Assembly (NCBI GenBank): GCA_023614405.1
Contig: CM042684.1
Coordinates: forward strand, 537,028,682 to 537,092,681
Length of the DNA stretch: 64,000 bases
Origin: Avena insularis
Lineage: Eukaryota > Streptophyta > Magnoliopsida > Poales > Poaceae
Direction: 5' to 3'
Below, piece after piece: positions 54,854 to 64,000 of the stretch. The notes beneath the pieces are model-generated. The model worked only from the letters and a program-made list of their open reading frames with translations, did not search any database and was not told the origin of the DNA. The translations under genes were made by a program, and so were the position numbers. Positions within the stretch are counted from its first letter, which is position 1; every line of letters begins with the position of its first letter.

Positions 54854-55792
54854 TGTATTTAACTATGTAATCTCAAGTTGCTATACATATGTATCTCGAA
54901 ATCTTAGAAAATCAGCTTCTTCTCAGATGATTACCGATGCGCGAACGCCCGAGCCGCAGCCGCAGCCGCAGATCGCAGTCCCGAGCGTAGTCGGCCGCCG
55001 ACGGCGAGAGTATCTAGGTTTTGGATCGTAGACTCGTACGAGTTGTGAGATCGATCCAAATTAGTATACGAAATCCACGCGGTTGCGGTTGCAATCGATC
55101 GGGTCTTTTTTTTTCGAACGCGGTTTTTCTCCCTATAGGAGTCTGTCCCTGGCTTATCCTATGGTCACCATGGCTTCAAGATACGTGCCTGCACTTTTAC
55201 ATCTACATCCTGAACAAGTACAGGTCCAGTTCTTTTTTCTACATCTCGTGAGCTCTTTCTCCCAATCCAAAATCGACCTGCGCCTCTGTCCCCCACACCG
55301 TTCTCCTTCAAATCGACAAGGACGACGACGACGGGAAGGTTCCGTCTTTCAGATAGACGGTCTTCTAGATGGGTCATGGATTTCTTGCCATGATTTATTT
55401 TCCCCGATCTGATTTGATTTCACTTGTTGGATATTTTAAATGGCCGGTTCCTTCTCCATTCCCCAGATCCAATCTAATCCATGTACTAATCGTGCCTATG
55501 CGGTGTCCTGTTTACAAATCCAGTTGTTTTGGATCGAACCGATCATGTTCCTGAAGTTTACACTTTGATACTATTTTCTAATATGAAAACAATGGGGATG
55601 CATTATGTAAAATAAAAAGGGACTTGCTAACAGGGAATAGGAATAGCTTAGGGTGGTTGCTGCAAAACCGTTACACGAATCTCGAAGCAAATCTGAGAAA
55701 TTGCTGGCTGTGATAAGCCCGGGAAGTATATGTAGACTTGCATTTTCGTTTTTTTTTCTATCTACTAAACGGGGCAGCTTTCCGCTGGCTAG
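54854..55792. other. Intergenic sequence, no supported gene
   Basis: A short PQPQPQ-coding stretch lies at about 54950. ORFs at 55021-55554 overlap in several frames without known motifs. No repeat family recognised. Confidence 0.4.
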
Positions 55793-57250
55793 TTTTTTTT
55801 TTTTTTTTTGAGGGAACGACCGAAGCTTTTATTTCACAATAATGTTTCTGGGGATACAAAGAAAATCAGGGGGATCATTAAACCACACATGGCGTCCTAA
55901 ATCTAGAGAAGTAGCAAAGTTAGCAAGATTATGAGCTTCAGCACTGGCTTCGCGTCGTTCATGACCGAAAATGGTCATCTGAAAATGATCCCTCCGTTGG
56001 GCTATATCTCGGAGGATCGTGCAGTACCTTCCTCGCATCTCAGAGATGTGGATCTCATTCACCACAGTTAAGCAATCAGAGATCTTCGTCTGCCATATGT
56101 GTAGATCATCCGCTAGATCCAGGGCCTCTCTACACGCATAAACTTCAATAGTTGGTGGGTTAGTGACTCCCTCGAAAACAATCGCCGAGGCTCTTAGAAA
56201 ATTCCCACTTCATCACGGCACACCACGCCCATCGTGTCAGTGTTATAGCAACTGCGACATCGGTGTTGAATTTCATAGAACCCATTGGAGGAGGTATCCA
56301 TATTTGACTTGTGCTTGAGGTAGTGTAGAGGATAGTCTCGCCTTTGTCTTGATCAAACCAAGAACCGCAACAAATCTTTCTATGAACAGATGGGTCGAGA
56401 GGGGACTCTGGAAGTCGTCCTCGTGTATCGCATGTCTTCTTGCCCACAAAATCGCCCACAAAGTCGTCAGCACCCGAATAAACTTGCTTTGGCCTAGTGT
56501 TTCACAAAGTGACAACAGCCATAGCGTGAGGTCATCAGTGCCCTCAGCAAGTAGATGTTCGAAGATCTCTTCATCTGTGAGGGATCATACGGCCCTAGCC
56601 ATGTTGCACTCCAACAAAGAATGGCGCCACGAGTCCGCTATAGTGCAACATATGGGGCAAACATCAGAAGTAGCCATGTGTATACGGACTCTCTCTTGAC
56701 CCGTCGAGAGAGAGGATCTTGCCAATCTCCACCTAAAGATGCATAGCTTTGAGTGACCTTTGTTTTCCATAGTTTCTTCCATTGGCACTGTCTGTCCTTA
56801 ATAGCAGAAGATTCGGATCGACCATCTAGTCATCTTTCTCGACGGTGTTTTGTCTTAACCACCATTCTGTAAGCCGATCTGACCGTGAAGACACATGTAT
56901 TCTCATAATTCCATAAACAGAAGTCAGGTTGCGGCATAATGACCTCCACATCCATCGGGAGGAAGAACTTATTGAGCATGTTCACTTTCCAGGTACGAGT
57001 AGCAGGACAAATAAGTTTCGACACCAACTGCGGTGCGTCTTCAGAAATGGGACACAAGGGTCGGAGATTAAAGTCCCTTGGCAACCAATTAGAGTTCCAT
57101 ATGTGAGTGGCAGCCCCGTATCCAATTCTTCTGATCAGACCCTGTTTTAGTATATCTCCACCCTCACAAAGAGATCGCCAGACTTGTGAGGGATAGCTTC
57201 CAACCGATGTATCCAGAATATCCATGGAAGGGCAGTACACTGCCTTTAAG
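55793..57250 (-). mobile_element. L1-type LINE, 3' half, minus strand
   Basis: The poly-T run at 55793-55809 is the poly-A tail in plus-strand view. From the right, ORF2 shows QVWRSLCEGGDILKQGLIRR, GNSNWLPRDFNL-type sequence, and DFCLWNYENTCVFTVRSAYR (linker). The zinc-binding CRWRLARSSL region follows with CPICCTIADSWRHSLLECNM (56790-56585), then an RNase H end (56065-55829) with EAHNLANFATSLDLGRHVWF and DPPDFLCIPR. Frames are broken. The 5' end is truncated near 57250, as is usual for LINEs. Confidence 0.85.
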
Positions 57251-57254
57251 ATTC

Positions 57255-58289
57255 TAGCATCCAGAATATCCACGCAAAGATCGTGTCTTTAGGTGGAGAC
57301 TCGTGACCAACACGCTGGCTACAAGAAATAACAAGCACAAAAGGAACCTGGAGACCAGTGAATGCTACACCGTTTGCGGCGGTGGCACAAAAGATGCCCA
57401 TCGTGCCACTACCCGCTGCACAAGAGCAGTGGACCTCCGCCATTCCATGAGGATCCATTAGCGCCTCCCTCCAGACAGCATGTTCATCTACACGGGCAAA
57501 GATTGGCTCATGCATCTCCTAGACCAGGTGGACAACGAGTCTAGGACTAAGATTTTTCTTCTCTTGTGGAGGACATGGCACTTGAGGAACGATATCGTCC
57601 ACAACCAAGGATGGGAATCGATCTCCAACTCCGTCTCTTTCCTTTTATCATATGCCAACACACCCACATCCTGTGCCCTACACCTGAAGACACCAAGGTC
57701 AAGTCACCCATGGACTCCCCACATTTCAGCTCGGTGGCTTTGAAGCAGAAGACTACACTGACCTCCTGGATGCCTCCTCCTTCGGGTTGGCTCAAGCTAA
57801 ACATGGATGCATCGTTCATTAACCCTCTCCTTCCGAGCAGTGCCGGTGCGATTGTGAGGAACAACAGGGGTCGGGTGATTCTCGCGGTGTGCTCTCTTGT
57901 AAAGGACTACAAAGACGCCGAGGAGACCGAAGCTAAGGCTGCCCTGATGGGCATAAAACCCGACGAGGGTTTGGGCTACGACAAGATGTGTCTCGAAGTG
58001 TACTAGGCTGCGGTTGCTAAAGCACTCCAACAGGAGGGCCCTGATAGATCGGTAAACGGGGTAACATACGACAAAACTAAAAGGCTGCTCAAAGCCACGC
58101 ATGTGTTTCATGTTATTCGTGTTAAGAGAGAGAGCAATAGGTCTGTTGATGCACTGGCTAAGATCGCGATTTCGATGGGCAGTTGCATTTGGAGAAACAA
58201 CCTGCCCGACCATGTCTGGTATATTGTAACACATGATATGGAACCTTCTAGGCCTTTGATAATGTAAGTGCTCTCTTTGCTAAAAAAAA
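57255..58289 (+). mobile_element. L1-type LINE 3' fragment, plus strand
   Basis: The fragment starts in the zinc-binding region (VFRWRLVTNTLATRNNKHKR). It continues with LLLWRTWHLRNDIVHNQGWE and the RNase H-like domain WMPPPSGWLKLNMDASFINP, VRNNRGRVILAVCSL and EETEAKAALMGIKP, then SVDALAKIAISMG. It ends with a short A-run at 58282-58289. Opposite in direction to its left neighbour, it meets that element head to head at about 57250. A TAG after MCLEVY interrupts RNase H. Confidence 0.8.
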
Positions 58290-58735
58290 TATCATTGAAG
58301 ATGCAGCTCATCTCTTTCTCACTTGCCCTTTTACTACTAGGGAAGTCTGGCATGAGCTGTTACAAGACGATCAGCAGCTCAGCGGCAGTCCATCTGTCAA
58401 CAGATATCTTTGCTTGGTGGCAAGAGCTGCAGCTGTCGGACATGGAAAGTCGTCAGAAGATACTCACCTTAGCTATTAACTTCCTTTGGAACATCTGGAA
58501 TGAACGAAACCAACACATCTTTCAATAACAGATACTCCTCCATCCTTGGGTTATAGATAGAGTCAGAGCATATATTGCACTCTTTTGAGCAGCTAGCGTT
58601 CAGGACTTGATTAGATCCTTGTTTTCTCTATTTCTCCAGTGCCGGCTTGGTTCAAGCTGTGTTTACATCATGTACTTTTTTTTTGTCTCCTCTCTTAATG
58701 CATAAAAGCAGAGCTCCTACTGTTCATGTCATAAA
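58290..58735 (+). mobile_element. Second LINE 3' fragment, plus strand
   Basis: DAAHLFLTCPFTTREVWHEL and INFLWNIWNERNQHIFQ are the zinc-binding and following region of another LINE family. They are followed by a typical 3' leader ending near CTTAATGCATAAAAGCAGAG. It starts directly at the A-run of the preceding fragment. Confidence 0.65.
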
Positions 58736-58890
58736 AGGCAATAGAGGGCAGAGGCAACTCTCCGTACGAAAAAAATCCCGAGGGTGGACGAATTTAAATT
58801 TTAAAATTCGAATTTACAGTCCTCGGTATGACTATTTACATCGTTTTTTTGTTAAAATTTAAAAATTTCATACAATTTAAATAAATTCGG

Positions 58891-58945
58891 GATTTTTTGT
58901 CCGGTAAACCGATTTCCCGAGGGTGGTCGGGAAATCCGGTTACCG
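58891..58945. repeat. Inverted repeat, left arm
   Basis: GATTTTTTGTCCGGTAAACC and TTCCCGAGGGTGGTCGGG match the reverse complement of 59851-59905 at roughly 80%. The pair encloses exons 2 and 3 of gene copy 3. Confidence 0.7.
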
Positions 58946-59850
58946 GTCGGTAACCGGATATCCCGACCGGTAACCAAAACCATGCCGACAACCCAGTTGG
59001 GGTGTTGTGAACCTACACAACCAAAACAACCCTTCAAAGCAGACTCATCAATTAGATGTGATAACGTACCACCATGTCATACATATCACATACTCTTACT
59101 GTCTTACATAGCAGCCAAAGTTGTCAACTTGTACTCAAGTTCTAGATAGCAGCTTATAAAGCTTCCCAGAATTTAATAGTAATAACACAGGTGCTAGATA
59201 ACAACAAGTTGCGAGCTGTCAAGACTGATTCTCCATCAAACATAACACCATGTTGTCTTCACTTCTTCTTCTTCTTAATGGTCTGAGCTCTATCCATTTC
59301 ATCAAGAAAATCTCTATACCATATTGCATAAACCGCCCATAGCCCAAACGCACCGTTAAGGTATTTTATGAACCCATCATCGAACCTGCAGGTAGGTGAA
59401 ATTAACGAGATCCTGTGAAACAAGGAAGAAATAGAGAAACGATTTATATCTGCATATGTCACTTTGGTAATAATACTGTACCGTTTTAAGCCTAGCCGAA
59501 ATTCACGCAATCTAGCACACAGATCTTTCTTCTGCTGGACGTGACCTTCACCAGCACCCTGCAGGATACATACACATAGTAGATCAGTAATAGCAAGAAT
59601 ACTGCCAGCTCAAGTTTTTACAAGTGTTCGGTTGTGCTAGCCGCTAGCGTGCTTCTTCTGAAATAAATTATTCACTTGCACTATGAACTGGATCAAGCAG
59701 AAGGGCCAAATTAATTTATCCTAAAGACCCGATGAGCAAAATTCATCCTAGAATCAACAAAAAATAAGGTAACAATCTTGCTCTTTTAAAAAAAAAAATC
59801 TCGCTGTTGTTTCTAACGGGGATATTACATGGATATACTATCAGCGTTTT

Positions 59851-59905
59851 AGTTACCGGGGTATCCCGAGCACCCTCGGGAAACCGGTATACTAGACAAA
59901 AAATC
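59851..59905. repeat. Inverted repeat, right arm
   Basis: Partner of 58891-58945: CCCGAGCACCCTCGGGAAAC and TAGACAAAAAATC. It lies in intron 1 of gene copy 3. Confidence 0.7.
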
Positions 59906-59976
59906 ACCAAACCGACACACCGCCGCACCACTCAGCTTCCGCTCCGGCCACCCAACCGTTCCACCGCCCGCCGGAG

Positions 59977-60532
59977 ATGGCTGGTTCGTCCCACCGCTAT
60001 TCTCCTCCGCCCATCCGCAACGCCATTCGGGACAGCGGCGCACGTACGGGCCATTAGATCACCGACCGGAACACCGGCCACCAGATCTGACTAGGGACAT
60101 TTGAGTCCGCGCAGCAGGCGACATGGGCACACTACGTCGAGAATGTCCGGCTCCACAGTAGTGCCTGCAATGACCTCAACTTCCCATTAGGCTTTGGCGA
60201 CGAGCTGCCAGAGTGGTTCTCCCCGCCTAGCCGCGGCCACACGGCATGCCTTGCGCGGGAGGACCGCGAGGCTCGAGAGTGCCTTGAGGCCGAGGCCGCC
60301 GGCGAGGCGTACATGATTGAGTTGTGGCGGCTCAATCTAAGGCGTGTGGCGGCGGAGGCGCAGAACTACGTGGAGTACGCCGCACGGCACGCGGCCTCGT
60401 CTTCGTCCGCCGCCGCGCCGTCCTCTTCCTGCTCCGGGGCCATTCTTGTCCTCCGCTCCGGTCATTGACTTCTGCGACAATGACTCTTCCAACTCCTCCT
60501 TCGAGAGGTGGCTGGATAGGCTCGACGACTAG
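59977..60532 (+). pseudogene. Unknown grass ORF beside a PIF-type terminus
   Basis: Frames assemble as MAGSSHRYSPPPIRNAIRD, then (after a frameshift near 60050) HYVENVRLHSSACNDLNFPL, GFGDELPEWFSPPSRGHTAC, REDREARECLEAEAAGEAYM and ELWRLNLRRVAAEAQNYVEY. After another frameshift near 60440 the end is SSAPVIDFCDNDSSNSSFER WLDRLDD-stop. The middle 110 codons are clearly protein-like. At 60778-60792 the sequence GGGTTAGAGATGCTC is the inverse of the PIF terminus at 20904, so this is probably cargo of another PIF-type element inserted in intron 1 of gene copy 3. I do not know its function. Confidence 0.5.
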
Positions 60533-61540
60533 GTGGCGGTGACCTCGACGGCGACGGCGATGACGACTAGTTTAGGTTTTAAATCTATGTTTTAGGTTTT
60601 AGTAATAGTTTTATCTATATTTTAAATCTATGTACAAACTATGTCAAATATTGTATATTTCAAATACATACACGGTGGTGGTTGTTTGAATGGGCACATA
60701 AGAATCAAAATTTTGGGGCTTAAAAATTGTACTCATCTATTATAAGGAGGCTTTTAGTTCTCTAACTTTTGGAGGATGGGTTAGAGATGCTCCAACACAA
60801 AGAGAGACCATCTTAGCGCACTTGCTGTTAGGGTGCCGCTAGATCCTTGATCTCGTGAGGTATTCGCACAGCAAAACAACTAGCCAGAAATCATGCCGGA
60901 GAAAGGATGTCAGCTTTGGATAGGATACCTTCTCGGTGTTGTACATGCGCCTTGGCACGAGGAGCCGGCGTCGCTCCTCCGCAACCGCGCCGGTGATGTG
61001 ACCGCCGCCTGGGTTCGCTGTATCAGGGAGCCACCGATCCTCCTCGCCCCCTGTCGAAGAAGAAGAAGAAGAAGAAGAAGAAGAAGAGGCGCCATGATCC
61101 TCAACCCGTGGGGAGTACGTGGTCTTCCTACTTAGGGTTTGGGTTGCTCGCTCGCCTGCCTTGTGCCAGGATATACAGGATATAGAGGATTCTTGCGAGC
61201 AGGCCGGCCCATCCTTTTTCTACCACCCTTTTCTACCAACGTATCTCGTTTTTTTAATTAAGCGTAGATCAAGTCAAATGTTCCTTCATATCACAAAAAA
61301 AAAATCTAATGGTCCTTACAGATAGGGACGTGACTACATCAAGATCGACTTAGATTTAAGTAAACGCGAGGTCGCTCGGACATAACTCAGTTTTCCATTT
61401 CTGGTCCACGAATCTTCCCCATCTTTCCTGAAATAAGCGAGGGAGAAAACGCGGGAACCAATCGGCCCTGCGCGCGCTTCTAGGCGCGCTTCTAATGGTC
61501 CTTATATATAGATAGTTTTTCTAACCACTCTAGTCCTATC

Positions 61541-63015
61541 TTTTTTAGATGAAAAGGGCTCACGCCCCGGTTCCCATTACTGAAACCACCCCTGTCTTAC
61601 AGCGTTATTGCAAAACTCGAGCGACTACAGAGTGTAGCAGCCAGAAAACACAAACACGGCACCCAGAGGCTAAGACCTCCACACATATCACCAAACTGGA
61701 GCAACCTACTCCGAGACCACACTACTGAAAACACCTAGACACCCTCCTCAATCAATAGCGACTACTAGAGCCTGCTCGCCATTGCCCACTAGCCTCAGCT
61801 TGTCTGCGTCCAGGGTTCTTTTCAGCTCTTCAGCAGTGATCCAAACCACATTCCTAGCATATGAGAGATTCTTGAGCTCCGCCATGGCTTGTGTCATCCT
61901 TCTTCTCTCTACTCTCACCCAGGATCCGGCCACAACAGCAGCTGCGGGGCATGTGCTGAGGTGTTCAGAGATGCCACTATTGTGTCGAGCTTTCCTTTTC
62001 CTTCTTCTCCCAGCATAGAGCAAGGTTGTAAGCACATCTTCTCCAAATTGCCTGCATTCCAGGCCAAATGACATGATTGAAACACAAGTCATTTCTTATA
62101 AGCCATATAGCCCACAAAATAGCAGCATACATGACATTTTCCACTCTAAAGAGTTTGTTGTTTTTCCATTTATAAGCAACATCATCAAAGCACGTCAGAG
62201 TAGTATTACTATATCCCAGTCTAGCTATTTCAGACTAGGCATTTCTAGCAACTACACATTCAAAAAATAAATGTTGACAAGTTTCAATTTCATTAAAGAA
62301 TAGGCAAGTCAGATCATCCACATTCTGCCTCTTCACTAGGTTATCTCTAGTGAGTACCCTATTATGAGAGAGCAGCCAAAGAAAGAAATGAATCTTTGGT
62401 GAAATCTTAACATCCCAAACTTTATGGACATTAACAGGCATAATACCCTTAAAGTTGATCACAGCATACAAAGATTTCACAGAGTATTGCCCATTAGGTT
62501 CATACTTCCACAACAGGCAATCATCCTCATCAGTAAGCTGTAAGGACTGTGCAACCTGCAATATCTCATACCATTGTACTAATAATTTTTGATCAAAACA
62601 CCTCCTAAACGTACACTTGAGAGATGTCCCATCCTATACCTCAGCAATACATGAGTTTTGTTCATTAAGAATGATATAAACATCCCAATACTGAGTAGCT
62701 AGACTACAGGACCCAAACCAATGATCCTCTCAAAACTTGACTTTTCCCCATTACCAACTTTCCACTGGTATACCATGTGAGCTGCTTTAGCAGCCCACAT
62801 TACTCCTTTCCAAAAAGGTGAAGCACCCACAACAAAACAGTCAAAAATATTAGGAAAGTTAACCTCATATTTGTGATCTATAATCTGCGTCCACAATTTA
62901 TTACCATCTAATTGGTACCTCTCAATCCAGGAAGCTAGTAAACATATATTCATAGTTCCCAGATCAGGAATACCCAAACCACCAAACTCCTTGTGGCGCC
63001 CCGCAAAAACCACTA
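61541..63015 (-). mobile_element. L1-type LINE 3' half, minus strand
   Basis: From the right: VFAGRHKEFGGLGIPDLGTM, NICLLASWIERYQLDGNKLW and a later ASPFWKGVMWAAKAAH (RT-distal linker). Next CLLWKYEPNGQYSVKSLYAV, KIHFFLWLLSHNRVLTRDNL and CLFFNEIETCQHLFFECVVA (zinc-binding region, 62561-62235), then a tail ORF (62092-61748). The poly-T at 61541-61546 is the tail. This is a different LINE family from the one at 55.8-57.3 kb. It is 5'-truncated at about 63015 at a junction with unrelated sequence. Confidence 0.82.
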
Positions 63016-64000
63016 CTAAAAAATCACGTTGTTTTCGTGCATTGCATCATCATGACTGCATGCTCATGTCGTCATGCCACCTTGCATTTGAGCATCGTCA
63101 TGTCATCTGGCAGTTGCTTGCATAAAACTATTTTCGAATGTCTGTTTTTGTTTTCTAAACGCCCCGTCTTTAACTCAATCAAAACCGGGTCTCCGGAATA
63201 TTTTGTTTCGTCTACCAACGGATTTCAAAAGCCCGTTTTAAACACTAGAATATTTAAATTATTTTTGGGAGGCAGCCAGCTAGGCCCGAAAGCCTAGCCG
63301 GCCACCTCCAAATTAAAACCCTATCTGTCTAACACCCAACCTTTTTCTACCAAATACACTACCCCTATTCTCTACCCAGCCCCCAGCCACCTCACTCCCA
63401 CCAATTGCCGGTCGCCACCTCACCCCAACTCCCCACCAACCCCCACACACACAACACACACAGAGCATGCACGCCACACATCGCACCACCTGTGCATGCC
63501 CACCCCCCTCCCCGCCTGGCCCACTCCCCAGTGCCCCACGCCCCGCCCCACGCACCTGCCGCTCGCCCCACCTACCACGCTCCCAGCCCCACCCACGCGG
63601 CCACAGCGCACACGCGCACGGGATCCAGCCCCCACACGCGATCCCGTGGCTGTCACCCTCGCGATCCCCTCCTCTGCCGCCCCGCGTACAGCGCCGCGGC
63701 CCTCCACCGCACGCCTCGCCGCCCCTCTCCCCTCCTCCCGCCGCTCGAGCTCGCCCTGCTGTCGCATCCGCGGCCGCAAGCTCCTCGTTGGCGCCTACCT
63801 TGCTCCGACCCCGAGCCAGCCGACCTCGCCCCAACCTCGAGCCCGCCGCCGCTGGCCGCACTCGTCGACCGCTGGCCGCGCCTCGCCAGAGCTCTGCCGT
63901 CCTCGACCTCCAAGTGCGTCGCGGTCTGCGCTTCTCCCATGTCGACCCCCTCTACCAGGACCACGCCAGGCCTGCCCCGTCGATACGGGCCCCGTCTACT
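63016..64000. other. C-rich sequence of uncertain class, possibly LTR-derived
   Basis: It begins with CGTGCATTGCATCATCATG and repeated CATG-rich strings, a style seen in LTRs of some Triticeae gypsy elements, then becomes strongly C-rich from 63350. Open frames on both strands (63313-63964) are composition artefacts (Gly/Arg one way, Pro/His/Ser the other). The window ends before any boundary. Confidence 0.3.

Larger units (their letters stand above)
59259..61095 (-). pseudogene. Small mitochondrial-type gene, copy 3 (three exons)
   Basis: Exon 1 is 61095-60929, exon 2 is 59558-59482 and exon 3 is 59385-59259; all splice sites are GT-AG and phases join in frame. Exon 1 starts MAPLLLLLLLLLLRQGARRI, a poly-Leu expansion from an (AAG)n array. 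It then reads GGSLIQRTQAAV and, after a frameshift, AVAEERRRLLVPRRMYNTEK. Exon 2 encodes GAGEGHVQQKKDLCARLREF and RLGLKR. Exon 3 encodes FDDGFIKYLNGAFGLWAVYA, IWYRDFLDEMDRAQ and a poly-Lys end. The product would be a presequence, a short charged helix and one membrane segment. Exons 2 and 3 are intact; exon 1 has one frameshift. A PIF-associated ORF lies in the long intron 1. The family is not recognised. Confidence 0.55.

Noticed and set aside
63313..63964. Long Gly/Arg-rich ORFs at the right end
   Set aside because: They are open because the sequence is about 70% GC with strong strand bias; no motif or start context supports them.

Overview
This is nuclear DNA from a large-genome grass, almost certainly a Triticeae species (wheat, Aegilops, barley or a relative). 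The evidence is a nested Copia element of the BARE-1/WIS/Angela type, CACTA elements with GCCGTCGGCGTAG-type subterminal repeats, Stowaway MITEs that start CTCCCTCCGT, grass LINE fragments and GC-rich grass coding style. Most of the window is transposons. The few host-like genes are small, scattered and mostly broken.

Layout. 0-9 kb: a CACTA end interrupts a Myb/SANT-like exon (1-518). A complete CACTA carrying four ~667-bp tandem repeats (1837-5775) and a truncated second CACTA (5986-6867) lie beside a duplicated 3' end of a flavonoid 3'-hydroxylase-like P450. The P450 itself (7253-8992, minus) has a frameshift and an in-frame TAG just after the haem-binding motif. 9-12 kb: a MATH-domain-only gene (minus) and a PIF/Harbinger-type element carrying a broken unknown ORF. 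13-19 kb: a minus-strand multi-exon gene I do not recognise. Its 3' part is a ~2-kb tandem duplication encoding acidic, Cys-containing repeats, and each copy also has a small plus-strand coiled-coil ORF. 20-25.3 kb: a Stowaway MITE, a PIF/Harbinger transposase relic with its core deleted, and a complete 1.17-kb TIR element (TSD TAA) carrying another unknown ORF. 25.3-45.6 kb: a gypsy gag relic, two fragments of one LINE, and a 13.4-kb nest in which a short-LTR Copia (27686-41058, TSD CCGCT) is split by a BARE-1-like element (29977-38459, TSD AAGAG), followed by two more Copia fragments. 45.7-61.1 kb: three minus-strand copies of a small three-exon gene with a mitochondrial-type N-terminus and one C-terminal membrane segment. 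They are separated by a Copia with fairly well-preserved pol (45885-50715), MITEs and LINE fragments. 61.5-64 kb: a LINE relic, then C-rich sequence of uncertain class.

How it fits together: there is no operon-like or pathway cluster. The main themes are nested transposition, gene-fragment duplication beside CACTA ends, TIR elements carrying grass-specific ORFs, and local tandem duplication followed by decay. The only gene with a clear biochemical role is the P450 (flavonoid B-ring hydroxylation), and it looks non-functional as read here. All calls are from reading the sequence; no database search was run.
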